In this document: piece after piece, positions 14,243 to 22,265 of the stretch | Numbering within the stretch: the stretch's first letter is position 1 | Layout of the letters: every line of letters starts with the position of its first letter | NCBI GenBank assembly: GCA_003577105.1 | Contig: QEUQ01000034.1 | Span: forward strand, 1-40,548 | Length of the DNA stretch: 40,548 bases | Direction: 5' to 3' | Origin: Acidobacteriota bacterium | GTDB lineage: Bacteria; Actinomycetota; Acidimicrobiia; ATN3 | Translations under genes and position numbers: made by a program | The notes under the pieces: model-generated | What the model was told of the DNA's origin: nothing | The model's input: the letters and a program-made list of their open reading frames with translations, nothing else | Databases searched by the model: none

Positions 14243-15129
14243 ATTCGCCGGCAATCGAGACTGAACGTCTCTCAAAGGTCTACCGCAGTGGGCGAGGCAT
14301 TCGCGAACTGAATCTCACCGTTGAGCACGGTGAGGTGTTTGGTTTTCTCGGACCAAACGGAGCGGGAAAGACAACAACGATCCGGACTCTTACCGGCTTT
14401 CTTCATCCAACTGGTGGAACGGCGCGCATCCTTGGGCTGGATATCGAGAGCCAATCACTTGAGATCCGCCGACGAATCGGCAATCTCCCCGACGACTACT
14501 CGTTCGACGAGAAGACGACTGGTTCAGAGACTCTCAAGTTCTTCTCGAAAGTCCGGCGGATCACCGACGACTCCTACGCCAATGAACTTTCTGAACGCTT
14601 CAGCGCCGATCTCGACACGCGCATCAGCCAACTCTCTCGTGGCAACAGGCAGAAGATCGCCTTGATTCTCACCATGTTTCATCAGCCAGAGCTGTTGATA
14701 TTCGACGAGCCCACCGGTGGTCTTGACCCGCTTATGCAAGATGCATTTGCGTCAATCGTCGACGAGTGGCGTGGCGAGGGACGGACGGTATTCATTTCTT
14801 CGCACGATCTGAGCGAAGTCGAGAGGATGTGCGATCGAGTCGGCATCATTCGTGACGGCCAGCTGGTCGCAATCGAGCGAGTCGACGACCTAATACAGCA
14901 CAGTTTGCGCGAGGTATCGATTACGTTTGCCGGCCCTCCTGATGCCGCGCAGTTCACCCGAATCCCAGGGGTTTCGGATTTGACAGCCGACGGGCACACT
15001 CTCTCATTTCGGGTCAGCAAGAGTGTCGACGCTGTGCTCAAGGCGGCGGCGAGCCACGAGGTTGTTGATCTTGAGGTCAAGCACCCCAGCCTCGAGGAGA
15101 TCTTCCTGACCTTTTACGGCGATGACTGA
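14239..15129 (+). CDS. ABC transporter ATP-binding protein (ABC-2 exporter type)
   Basis: This 296-residue ATPase powers the permease encoded next. It has Walker A GPNGAGKTTT, a degenerate signature LSRGNRQK in place of LSGGQ, Walker B LLIFDEPTGGLD and the switch His in FISSHDLSEVERM. About 80 residues follow the nucleotide-binding domain, ending HPSLEEIFLTFYG, as is usual for the DrrA/CcmA-like family of drug and lipid exporters. GTG 14239 is selected because the SPAIETERLSKVYRSG start matches the family and it overlaps the preceding short ORF; GTG 14203 would add 12 unsupported residues. The permease starts 18 bases downstream. Confidence 0.93.
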   Translation: MNSPAIETERLSKVYRSGRGIRELNLTVEHGEVFGFLGPNGAGKTTTIRTLTGFLHPTGGTARILGLDIESQSLEIRRRIGNLPDDYSFDEKTTGSETLKFFSKVRRITDDSYANELSERFSADLDTRISQLSRGNRQKIALILTMFHQPELLIFDEPTGGLDPLMQDAFASIVDEWRGEGRTVFISSHDLSEVERMCDRVGIIRDGQLVAIERVDDLIQHSLREVSITFAGPPDAAQFTRIPGVSDLTADGHTLSFRVSKSVDAVLKAAASHEVVDLEVKHPSLEEIFLTFYGDD

Positions 15130-15147
15130 GAAGGGGCCCGGGGCCTT

Positions 15148-15936
15148 ATGGCATTGACCGCCTACCTCCTGAGACGACAGATCAAGCCCGTACTTATTTG
15201 GGGCGCGAGCATCGGCTTGATGGCGCTCTGGGTAGTCCTCTACTACCCGTCAATCGCGAAGACCGACTTCTTTCAGCAGTACTTGGAGGCAATTCCTGAG
15301 CAGATGCGGGCCTTCCTGAATGTGCTTGGGGGCGATGTCTCGACAATTCAGGGATTCTTGGGTATTGAGCTCTTCTCGCTGGTTCTCCCCGTGTCGATTC
15401 CTTTCTACGCGGTAGTCCTGGGATCGCGGGCGATCGCGGGAGCCGAGCAGCAAGGCCGGCTCGAGATCTTGTTGAGTGCTCCGGTAAGGCGAAGCGAGAT
15501 TGTGGTGGCTACAGTCGTTGAGATGCTTGCGGGTATCGCCGCGATACTCGTCTTGATCGGGCTCTTTACCTGGATCCCCGCTAAGGCTGTTGGAACTGAC
15601 CTGACTATCGGTCAGACGGCCTCGGGTCTAGTCGCGCTTCTCCCATTCAGTTTCTTCTTCGGAGCGCTCGCGCTCCTCATTTCCAGCGCGGCTCGGCGAT
15701 CCGGGATCTCGACATCTATCGTCGGTGGCGCCTTGGTAGCGATGTATTTCATAAACGGGTTTGCCGGATTCGTCGAGTCAATGAGGCCACTTCAGAAGGC
15801 GAGCCTCTTCTATCACTACAGGTCAGCCTTGGTGGGCGGAGTCAACTGGCACGCGTGGTTTGTGATCTTGGTGATTTCGTTTGTCCTTGCTCTTGGCGCG
15901 ATTCCAGTCTTCAACCGCCGCGACATCTACGGCTGA
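15148..15936 (+). CDS. ABC-2 type transporter permease
   Basis: This 262-residue integral membrane protein has about six spans, including IWGASIGLMALWVVLYY, LVLPVSIPFYAVVLGS, AGIAAILVLIGLFTWIP, LPFSFFFGALALLI and VILVISFVLALGAIPVF. The cytoplasmic EQQGRLEILLSAPVRRSEIV stretch before the third helix is the coupling element typical of ABC-2 exporters. Together with the ATPase ending 18 bases upstream it makes a full exporter as a 2+2 complex. The substrate is not evident; relatives export antibiotics, lipids or peptides. The Cys-rich membrane protein upstream could be an accessory factor. Confidence 0.9.
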   Translation: MALTAYLLRRQIKPVLIWGASIGLMALWVVLYYPSIAKTDFFQQYLEAIPEQMRAFLNVLGGDVSTIQGFLGIELFSLVLPVSIPFYAVVLGSRAIAGAEQQGRLEILLSAPVRRSEIVVATVVEMLAGIAAILVLIGLFTWIPAKAVGTDLTIGQTASGLVALLPFSFFFGALALLISSAARRSGISTSIVGGALVAMYFINGFAGFVESMRPLQKASLFYHYRSALVGGVNWHAWFVILVISFVLALGAIPVFNRRDIYG

Positions 15937-15946
15937 GCACCGAAGC

Positions 15947-17068
15947 TCAGGAGGTCGCGACTTGTGGTAAATACGCCCTGGCGCCGGCCTTCTCTATAGC
16001 CACTGTCACTTTAGTGCCCTTTCCCGGGATTGAGCTGACGTTGAAATCGGCTCCAATTCGGTCAGCACGGCGGGGCATGTTGCGCATCCCGAGGCCGGCA
16101 CGCTTCCCAGACGACTCGAAACCGTGCCCGTCGTCGATGATCTCCATCGTCAAGCGATCCTCATCGTTGGTGACCTTCACCGCCACATTCTTAGCTTTGC
16201 CATGCCTGATCGCATTCGAAGTGGCTTCCAGCTGGATTCTCGCTAGATCCTCAGTCCAAGGATGAGCCGGGCCGAGGTCCTCGCCTTGCATATCAACCGT
16301 GATGAATGTGCGCTTTCCGAGCAGCATCGCTGAGCGTCGTATTCTTTGTGCGAGGGACTGTTGCGCGGCGTTCATCGAGAGAACCGAATCGCGCAGCTCG
16401 TCTAAGCCTTCTCTGATGAGTTCGGCCGATATTGAAACGTGCGCTCGAGTGTCTTGCTGACTGTCTTGATCCGCAGCCAGATCAAGCTCAAGCAGAGCGC
16501 CATAAAGCACCTGAATAGCGCCATCGTGAAGCTCGGCCATGAGCCTCTCGCGTTCGACCAAGGCGGCGCGCTCGCTCATGCCGTATGCGGCCGAAGCGAG
16601 GGACGCGAATGATCGCGCCAGCGCCATGTCCTTGTCAGAGAATTGGTTTGGCTTTTGACCAAGGAGCGCAAGAATTCCCTTGGCGCGGAGGGGCACGACG
16701 ATTGCGGAACGCATGTTGAACGCTTGATTGAGAACCTTTGACAGCGCCGGAGTGCGCGGCGACTGGAAATCGCCGATCAACAGCGGCTCGTGGTCGGCAA
16801 ATGCCCGGCCAAGCAGCGTCCCCTCAATCGGGACATCAAGTCTCAAGATATCCGGCGAGATCTCTCCCGCAGTGACAATGGCGTTCAGGGTCGTGGCCCC
16901 GGGCTCTCGCCGCGAAGGTAGCCAAACCACGATCGCGGTGGCGTCAAAGCAGCGGAGCGCTTCGTCGGCGATGGCTTGGTACACCTCGATTGGATCGCGC
17001 TCGGCTTCCCCGACCATCGACGCGAGTGTCGCGACTGCGTATTCCACTGGCTCGACCGTGGCAACCAT
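15947..17068 (-). CDS. GAF-domain sensor histidine kinase (NarL/HisKA_3 type)
   Basis: This 373-residue cytosolic sensor kinase has an N-terminal GAF domain (about residues 25-165; AIVVWLPSRREPGATTLNAIVTAGE and SAIVVPLRAKGILALLG). A dimerisation helix carries the phospho-acceptor His in ERLMAELHDGAIQVLYGAL. The ATPase domain has an N-box (QLEATSNAIRHGKAKNV) and a DDGHGF nucleotide loop. It belongs to the family that pairs with NarL-type response regulators, but no regulator gene is nearby, so the partner is encoded elsewhere. No membrane span is present, so it senses a cytoplasmic or diffusible signal. ATG 17068 is chosen because GGAGAGG lies 6 bases upstream, rather than TTG 17083. Confidence 0.92.
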   Translation of the reverse strand: MVATVEPVEYAVATLASMVGEAERDPIEVYQAIADEALRCFDATAIVVWLPSRREPGATTLNAIVTAGEISPDILRLDVPIEGTLLGRAFADHEPLLIGDFQSPRTPALSKVLNQAFNMRSAIVVPLRAKGILALLGQKPNQFSDKDMALARSFASLASAAYGMSERAALVERERLMAELHDGAIQVLYGALLELDLAADQDSQQDTRAHVSISAELIREGLDELRDSVLSMNAAQQSLAQRIRRSAMLLGKRTFITVDMQGEDLGPAHPWTEDLARIQLEATSNAIRHGKAKNVAVKVTNDEDRLTMEIIDDGHGFESSGKRAGLGMRNMPRRADRIGADFNVSSIPGKGTKVTVAIEKAGARAYLPQVATS

Positions 17069-17222
17069 GCGGTGCCTCTCCAATTGAAGTGCCCAGGTGG
17101 CGATTAGGCGCTGTTCACGAGTTTGCCGCGTAGTAGTTAGCGGCAGGTACGCTCAAGAGTTAAGTCGTCGTGTTCTCGTGCCTGCTTAAGCGACAATTTG
17201 TCTCTTCCGGGCGTCAAATGAC

Positions 17223-18806
17223 CTAGCCCATGACTGAGCCGGCAATCTCCTCCATCTGCTCGCCGTACTTCCCCTTGAAGTAGGTGAAGACTTCGGTCAC
17301 CTCGGAGAGCAGGTTTATGTGGGGCGCAAGCACCTGAGTGGCCTCATTGAGGTAAATCAGGTTCTTCAAGAACATGACCATGTCCTTGGGCACATATGCG
17401 CCGTGCGATCCAATGATCCGAATGGTCTCGGCAAAGCCGTCGAGGAACTCGTCCATCGTGAGCTCATCGAGGCGCTGCTCTGCCCGCGCTTCGGCATGAC
17501 GGGCAAGGTCATCTAGGAGCGCCTCCCGGTCAAAGCCATAAGGGAATGCATCGAACTCGGCGAATGAGTCGATCATGCCTTCCATGTTGTCGGTCGCTAG
17601 CGAAACGAGGAATCGGATGAGCGAGTCCCGTCTTGTCCGATTCATGCGGGCAACGATTCCAAAGTCCATGAGACCAAATCGTCCGTCTGGAAGAATCATC
17701 ACGTTGCCCGAGTGGAGATCCCCGTGGAAAATGCCGGCCACTGTAGCGCCCTCGACAACTGCCTTTATCGAGTTCCTTATGAGGTCCTCAGTCTGAATTC
17801 CCGAGCGCTTGATTGATTCGACATCGTTGAACTTGTGTCCCCGCAGCCGCTCCATAACGAGAACCCTGCGTGTGACCATGTCGGGAATCGGATGCGGCGC
17901 GTAGACCGACTCAATTCCGAGCAGTTCCAGGCCAACAGCAACTTCACACATGTTGTCGGCCTCGAGACGGAAATCGAGTTCTTCGTTGACCGTCTCGGCG
18001 AAGAGGCGAATTACGCCCGGGATGTTCGCTTGGCGGAACTTGTCGGTGGCCAGATTCATGAGCATCACGGCGTCGGAGAGTACTTCGATGTCGCGGCGAA
18101 TCCGCTCAGCGATGTTTGGCCGCTGAACCTTGACGACGACTTCTGTGCCGTCGCGTAGCACCGCGCCGTGAACTTGAGCTATCGACGCGGCCGCGATCGG
18201 CTCTTCGTCGAACTCTGAAAACAGGTCCTCGAGCTTCTCGCCGAGTTCCTCTTCGATTGTCTCGCGGACGATCTCGAAATCAAAGGGTGGGACCTCGTCG
18301 CGGCAGGGGGCAAAGGTCTCGACAATCTCATCGGGCAGCACGCCGCGCGAGGCTGCAATCAGCTGTCCGAACTTCACAAATGTGGGGCCGAGGCGGACAA
18401 ACGCTTCCCTGATCCGCCTGGCTGCCTCTTCCGAGATGTGCGCCTTGCCGGCATCTTCACCCTCGGTCCGGCTGAGGATCACCGTCGGGGCAGTGTCGAC
18501 GAGAATCATCTCGCCGAAGACTCTGACGATCTCTCCGACGATCCGCCCCGCGCGCCCGAGGTGCCCAAATCGCAGGGCCGGACGGGTGAGGCGGCGCGCT
18601 CGATGGTGGAGTCGCTCCCGCTCGGGTTCGGAATATGCGTTCCACTCGACAATTGCCTCCCGCAGGCCGGGGTACTTGTCGGGCCACTGCGCGTACTCGA
18701 GGCGCTCGCTGACTGAGGGGAGGGCCAGGGGCGCCTTGCCATCTGGGGTCAGCCAGCGTCGCCACGGCTGGGATTGGATTTCTTCGGCAGTCGCGAGACT
18801 TTCCAT
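17223..18806 (-). CDS. ABC1/UbiB-family atypical kinase
   Basis: This 527-residue protein is of the ABC1/AarF/UbiB protein-kinase-like family, ATP-using enzymes linked to lipid and isoprenoid metabolism. It shows the family-specific KFGQ motif (TFVKFGQLIAASRG), the Ala-rich loop PIAAASIAQVHGA, the ATP-site Lys in VVVKVQRP, the catalytic loop FHGDLHSGN and the metal-binding GLMDFGIVARM. ATG 18806 has an AGAGGAG ribosome site 7 bases upstream, whereas ATG 18833 lacks one. A good promoter lies at 18850-18877. The PadR regulator gene lies directly upstream on the same strand and probably controls it. Its exact substrate is unknown. Confidence 0.92.
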   Translation of the reverse strand: MESLATAEEIQSQPWRRWLTPDGKAPLALPSVSERLEYAQWPDKYPGLREAIVEWNAYSEPERERLHHRARRLTRPALRFGHLGRAGRIVGEIVRVFGEMILVDTAPTVILSRTEGEDAGKAHISEEAARRIREAFVRLGPTFVKFGQLIAASRGVLPDEIVETFAPCRDEVPPFDFEIVRETIEEELGEKLEDLFSEFDEEPIAAASIAQVHGAVLRDGTEVVVKVQRPNIAERIRRDIEVLSDAVMLMNLATDKFRQANIPGVIRLFAETVNEELDFRLEADNMCEVAVGLELLGIESVYAPHPIPDMVTRRVLVMERLRGHKFNDVESIKRSGIQTEDLIRNSIKAVVEGATVAGIFHGDLHSGNVMILPDGRFGLMDFGIVARMNRTRRDSLIRFLVSLATDNMEGMIDSFAEFDAFPYGFDREALLDDLARHAEARAEQRLDELTMDEFLDGFAETIRIIGSHGAYVPKDMVMFLKNLIYLNEATQVLAPHINLLSEVTEVFTYFKGKYGEQMEEIAGSVMG

Positions 18807-18849
18807 GTCGGCACTCCTCTGATTTGGGTTCATGCGCGTAATGTTCCGT

Positions 18850-18877
18850 AATATATCGACATATTCGACAAAGTCAA
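18850..18877 (-). promoter_or_regulatory. promoter and possible PadR operator for the ubiB-type gene
   Basis: On the minus strand TTGACT (18877-18872) and TATATT (18855-18850) are spaced by 16 bases. The spacer and -10 box hold AATAT-N6-ATATT and the string AATATGTCG, which also occurs upstream of the padR gene at 19638-19646. A PadR-binding site is a reasonable inference. Confidence 0.55.
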
Positions 18878-18899
18878 GTTCTTGCAGCGGGATGAGCGC

Positions 18900-19589
18900 T
18901 CAGGCCTCGTCATCCTTCTCGCCATACTGGATCTCATCAAAGGCGTTGAGAATCTCCGAACGCGCCCGCTCAAGTGCCCTTCGAACTTTGCGCAGTGCTT
19001 CGAGATTGAATTCGACTTGCCTTGCTCTCCGGATAATTGTTCTGCGCAGTTCGTTGAAGTCTTGATCCATTTCAGTCAGCAATGCCCGGTTGGGGCGATG
19101 CCGACCTGCGATCCGCCCGGCCCTCTCCATGACGGCGTCAACTCGCTCCTGCTTCTCGAGCAGAATTTCCATGCCGTCATCGGTGATGTGATAAACCCGA
19201 CGCTCGTCCTCGTCTTCTGCGCTGATGTAGCCGGCTTCTTCGAGGGCGATCAGGCTGGGGTAGAGGCTTCCAGGGCTCGGGCGGTAGCCGCCCTGGGTCT
19301 TGTCTTCGATTTCCTTCAGAAGTTGATAACCGTGCCTAGCACCCTCCGAGAGGAGACGCAGCAACACGTATTTGAGATCGCCTCGCTTTACGACCTTCTC
19401 GTCTTCATCGACGGGCTCAACATATGCAACCACTTCCCCGTCAGCTTGCTCGTCGGAGGATCCCTCCTCTGGAATCTCCTCGGATGTCTCCGACGACTCC
19501 TCTGCGCGCTCTCTACCTGTTGCAGAACCTGCTGAACTTGCAGAACGGCTGCGACTGCTCCGGTGTCCGGATTGCCGTGGTTTGGTCAT
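18900..19589 (-). CDS. PadR-family transcriptional regulator with long acidic N-terminal extension
   Basis: This 229-residue regulator has a winged helix of the PadR type: DLKYVLLRLLSEGARHGYQLLKEIE, then SPGSLYPSLIALEEAGYI and the wing ERRVYHITDDGMEIL. The C-terminal helices (residues 150-225) form the dimerisation arm. The first 70 residues are unusual: Ser/Arg-rich, then strongly acidic (EESSETSEEIPEEGSSDEQ), likely disordered. ATG 19589 has GGAG 6 bases upstream; the frame to 19643 has none. The shared AATATGTCG motif upstream of this gene and of the ubiB-type gene suggests it represses both. The inducing signal is unknown. Confidence 0.9.
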   Translation of the reverse strand: MTKPRQSGHRSSRSRSASSAGSATGRERAEESSETSEEIPEEGSSDEQADGEVVAYVEPVDEDEKVVKRGDLKYVLLRLLSEGARHGYQLLKEIEDKTQGGYRPSPGSLYPSLIALEEAGYISAEDEDERRVYHITDDGMEILLEKQERVDAVMERAGRIAGRHRPNRALLTEMDQDFNELRRTIIRRARQVEFNLEALRKVRRALERARSEILNAFDEIQYGEKDDEA

Positions 19590-19732
19590 GGGAATCTCCA
19601 GTTGGGCAACTGCTGGAATTGGGTCGCCGATACTTGCCGACATATTACGTCAGACTCTGAGATTCGAGAAGCGCATGGCGGCGAAGCGCGATATCCGCCC
19701 CGGATACTGCAAGTTTGATTAGGGTCCTTATC

Positions 19733-21427
19733 GTGAACTCACCCAGCCGCTCCAAGCTCCTAGTCGCGGCTGCGCTGCTCCTGGCTCTAGCAGTTGGCGC
19801 GGTCTCGATTCTCCTTACTGCGTATCACAACTACGAGGCTTCGCCATCACCGTATTCGGTACCTTTGCCCGAGGTCGCGCCAACGGCTCCGATTTCGCAG
19901 CGCGTTGTTGTGGTGGTGTCTGACGGTCTGAGATCTGATCTTGCCGTTGAAATGAAGAACATCGGATCGCTTTCGAGGCGACCGGACGCGTCGTACCACA
20001 CAGCAGTCACAGCGGTTCCATCGCTTTCGTTGCCTGGTTGGACAGCGATCATGACTGGTGCCGGTCCACTGGTATCAGGGGTCAGAACTAATGCTTTCGA
20101 AGGCAGCCCCGCGCCCGTTGAATCTCTGTTCGAGACTGCCCGGCGAGCTGGGAAACGCACTGCGATTGCCGGGGCAGCAACAGAGTGGGACCAGCTATTT
20201 CGCGGGCAGTCAGATGAGGTCTATGTTGCGCCATTTCCGTCTGGCCGCGGTAGCGACGGCGAGAAGGACAGCGATCCTCTTGTCGCCCGAGCGCTAGCCG
20301 GCCCCGCAGAGCTGATGCTTCTGTACTTCCCAGCCGTTGACGACGCATCGCATTACTACGGCCCGTTTAGCGATGACGGTGTCAACGCAATGCTCGGCTT
20401 TGATCGTCGAGTCGGTGAAATAGCGAGCAGACTTGATTTCACTCGTGACACCTTGATTGTCACGTCCGACCACGGGCACATCGATGCAGGGGGTCACGGG
20501 GGGTACGAGGACCTCGCGCGAGGCGCGACGCTGCTGATGGTCGGGAGAGGAATATCTAAGTCGGGACCTCAGGCCGTTTCGCAAACGGACATCGCCCCCA
20601 CAATTGCTGTACTTCTCGGAGTGGGACGCCCTCGTGATGCAGAGGGCATGCCTCTTTTCGGGTCGATCTCAGCCGACAGCGCGGCCGAAGCCGAGGCCGC
20701 GCAGATTCACGAAGCGGCGCTACGCCGCCGTATTGCAGCCAACTATGAGGTCATCAGCAGGGAGCAGGCGCCTGATGCGTCGGTCGAGGTACTGAGAGAG
20801 GAAATCCGTGCCGCATCTTGGCGGAGGGCCATTTCCGAATCGATGGGGCGCATCCCAATCGGTGTTCTCCTGGTTGCATTGTTCGCAATGATCATTCGAT
20901 TGACCGGCGGTTTGAAGGCAAGGTCAGTTGGCGCCGCACTGGTTTGCATGGGACTTGCCGCACTAGCTGTCTGGAGCTCCGGATTCACCTGGTCAATGAG
21001 TTATTTCAATGTCTCTGGTGATGAGAGTGGCCTGTTGCTTGCCGCACTTGGCGCCACAGTGCTGGGCATGGCCATGGCCGGACTGATTGTTGGCAATCGG
21101 ACAACCTCGGGAGCATGGCAGCAGGCCATGTCGGTCTCAGCCGTGATCGTCTTCATCTGCGGGCTCAGCGCGTCGCTGCTGATGATCTATTACGGTCCGA
21201 ACACAGGGTGGCGAATGCCCGATCTCAGATTCTCTTGGGCGATGTTCATCGTCCCGACGCTCGTTGGCGTAGCCTCGGTTGTAGGAATACCGCTTGCGGC
21301 TGCGACGGCCGCTCTCGCGCACAAGGTCAGCGCCAAGTCGTCAGAGGTCCAGCCGCCAGACAAGGTTCCGGGGCCCGATTCGGAACCCGATCCCGATGTC
21401 GACGAAGGGCCTGATTCCGACTCTTGA
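19733..21427 (+). CDS. membrane-bound phosphodiesterase/phosphatase of the alkaline phosphatase superfamily
   Basis: This protein of about 564 residues has an N-terminal membrane anchor (LLVAAALLLALAVGAVSILL), an extracytoplasmic catalytic domain (about 45-330) and four or five C-terminal membrane spans (from GRIPIGVLLVALFAMII), then an acidic tail (PDSEPDPDVDEGPDSDS). Metal-site residues are visible in VVSDGLRSD, LSLPGWTAIMTG (nucleophile region), VDDASHYYGP and TSDHGHIDAGGHGG. The overall layout recalls GPI-ethanolamine-phosphate transferases and nucleotide pyrophosphatases, suggesting action on a phosphodiester of a lipid or cell-wall polymer. GTG 19733 is taken as the start; TTG 19715 would add six residues. 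It is divergent from padR. Confidence 0.85.
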   Translation: MNSPSRSKLLVAAALLLALAVGAVSILLTAYHNYEASPSPYSVPLPEVAPTAPISQRVVVVVSDGLRSDLAVEMKNIGSLSRRPDASYHTAVTAVPSLSLPGWTAIMTGAGPLVSGVRTNAFEGSPAPVESLFETARRAGKRTAIAGAATEWDQLFRGQSDEVYVAPFPSGRGSDGEKDSDPLVARALAGPAELMLLYFPAVDDASHYYGPFSDDGVNAMLGFDRRVGEIASRLDFTRDTLIVTSDHGHIDAGGHGGYEDLARGATLLMVGRGISKSGPQAVSQTDIAPTIAVLLGVGRPRDAEGMPLFGSISADSAAEAEAAQIHEAALRRRIAANYEVISREQAPDASVEVLREEIRAASWRRAISESMGRIPIGVLLVALFAMIIRLTGGLKARSVGAALVCMGLAALAVWSSGFTWSMSYFNVSGDESGLLLAALGATVLGMAMAGLIVGNRTTSGAWQQAMSVSAVIVFICGLSASLLMIYYGPNTGWRMPDLRFSWAMFIVPTLVGVASVVGIPLAAATAALAHKVSAKSSEVQPPDKVPGPDSEPDPDVDEGPDSDS

Positions 21428-21508
21428 CACGTGTCGTATGGTTCTGGGTGTAGTAGCACCAAGCGGGTCAATAGCGGGTCAATACGGACACCGGGCAAGA
21501 GGGGGATA

Positions 21509-21910
21509 ATGACTGTCACCGAGCCGAGAAGGCGACGTCTGCATATGTCGCTGGCATCCGAACTTGGCGAGGCCGAGGCAGACACAATCATGGAGCTACT
21601 TCCCACAGTTGAGTGGAGCGAGATCGCTACGAAGCACGATCTCGAGTTGGTCCGCGTCGACGTGAAGTCGGAGCTGATCGCTTTTCGTGTCGAGACGGGT
21701 GACAGATTCAGCCGTATCGAGTCCCGCATGGCCGGCTTCGAGTCCCGCATGGCCGGCTTCGAGGAGCGCATGGCCGGCTTCGAAGCTCGCATGGCGGCCT
21801 TCGAGGAGCGCCTCAATTCGCTCATTCCAAAGCTCATCATCACCACGATCAGCGTATCGACAGCCATGGCTGGACTGATCTTCGCGGCGGTCAAGCTCGG
21901 CGGAGCTTGA
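21509..21910 (+). CDS. coiled-coil protein with C-terminal membrane anchor
   Basis: This 133-residue protein has a basic start (MTVTEPRRRRLHM), an EWSEIATKHDLELVRVD segment typical of small coiled-coil membrane proteins of the DUF1640 kind, four heptad-like repeats (RMAGFES, RMAGFEE, RMAGFEA, RMAAFEE) and a C-terminal hydrophobic helix (LIITTISVSTAMAGLIFAAV). It probably forms an oligomeric rod anchored by its tail. Function unknown. ATG 21509 follows AGAGGGGG at 21498-21505, a convincing ribosome site. The repeats are encoded by a 21-bp tandem repeat at 21722-21805, so the rod length may vary between strains. Confidence 0.8.
   Translation: MTVTEPRRRRLHMSLASELGEAEADTIMELLPTVEWSEIATKHDLELVRVDVKSELIAFRVETGDRFSRIESRMAGFESRMAGFEERMAGFEARMAAFEERLNSLIPKLIITTISVSTAMAGLIFAAVKLGGA
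21722..21805 (+). repeat. four tandem 21-bp repeats inside the coiled-coil gene
   Basis: The unit CGCATGGCCGGCTTCGAG plus one variable codon occurs four times in a row (units starting 21722, 21743, 21764, 21785). The first two are identical; the last has diverged. The 21-base period keeps the reading frame and adds one heptad per unit. Confidence 0.9.
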
Positions 21911-21947
21911 ATCCCTTTCGGTCACCTCTCAGCCCGCTGGAAAGTGA

Positions 21948-21976
21948 TTGTCATCACATCTCTTATCTGCGATGCT
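21948..21976 (+). promoter_or_regulatory. possible promoter of the cyclase leader RNA
   Basis: TTGTCA (21948-21953) and GATGCT (21971-21976) are spaced by 17 bases. A start about 7 bases downstream falls at 21983, next to the beginning of the first predicted stem (21981). The match is moderate, but its position agrees with the structured region. Confidence 0.4.
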
Positions 21977-22004
21977 TGGACTACCGGAGAAGGGAGGTGG
22001 TCCA

Positions 22005-22052
22005 GTGCAAGACGGTAGTAGTTCTGGGACCCCGGAGGTGCCTGACCGCTAG
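22005..22052 (+). CDS. 15-residue leader peptide in the structured leader
   Basis: GTG 22005 lies 7 bases after GGGAGG (21992-21997) and opens a 15-codon frame, MQDGSSSGTPEVPDR, ending at TAG 22050-22052. The ribosome site and start lie between the two arms of a potential stem (21981-21986 with 22013-22018). The last codons overlap the segment 22031-22038 that can pair into the terminator. Ribosome position on this ORF could therefore choose between folds. The peptide contains no run of one amino acid that would point to classical amino-acid attenuation. Confidence 0.4.
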   Translation: MQDGSSSGTPEVPDR

Positions 22053-22162
22053 GCGCACCAGTGGGTTGCTCGGTCCTTTCCGGACCACCGGGAGGGTGAA
22101 GCGAGGTTACTAGCTCGCCGAGTCCGCCAAACCGGCCGAGCGGAATCCAATCAGAGACACCG

Positions 22163-22235
22163 AACCCAGGAGCTTCTCGGATGTGGTCCCTCCGGGACGG
22201 CGATTTCGCCGAAGCAGCTCCTGGGTTTCTATTTC
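22163..22235 (+). terminator. compound intrinsic terminator just ahead of the cyclase gene
   Basis: AACCCAGGAGCT (22163-22174) pairs perfectly with AGCTCCTGGGTT (22216-22227), followed by the T-rich TTTCTATTTCTT. Inside the outer stem are two perfect 5-bp hairpins, GTCCC/GGGAC (22186-22198) and GGCGA/TCGCC (22199-22210). It ends only 16 bases before ATG 22251, leaving little room for another promoter. It therefore probably attenuates transcription into the cyclase gene. Confidence 0.7.
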
Positions 22236-22265
22236 TTCGCTCTGAGATCTATGGGGATATTTGGG

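Larger units (their letters stand above)
21981..22240 (+). ncRNA. structured leader RNA, candidate attenuator or riboswitch
   Basis: This 260-base stretch between the coiled-coil gene and the cyclase gene is dense in complementary segments. CTACCG (21981-21986) can pair with CGGTAG (22013-22018), enclosing the ribosome site of a short ORF. GGTCCAG (21999-22005) can instead pair with CTGGGACC (22024-22031). Downstream are GGTCC-TTTCC-GGACC (22072-22086) and the terminator at 22163-22227. CCCGGAGG (22031-22038) is complementary to CCTCCGGG (22189-22196) inside the terminator, which would allow mutually exclusive folds. It does not match TPP, FMN, SAM, cobalamin, T-box, glycine or fluoride consensus patterns that I know. 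Confidence 0.5.

Noticed and set aside
21722-21805. Interpretation of the 21-bp tandem repeats as a non-coding repeat array
   Set aside because: They maintain the reading frame and encode heptads of a coiled coil between conserved flanking protein segments.
21981-22240. T-box, TPP, SAM-I/IV, cobalamin, c-di-AMP, RNase P, tmRNA or 6S RNA as the identity of the leader
   Set aside because: Conserved boxes of these classes as I know them are absent. Some fragments recall a T-box terminator, but the T-box sequence itself is not present.
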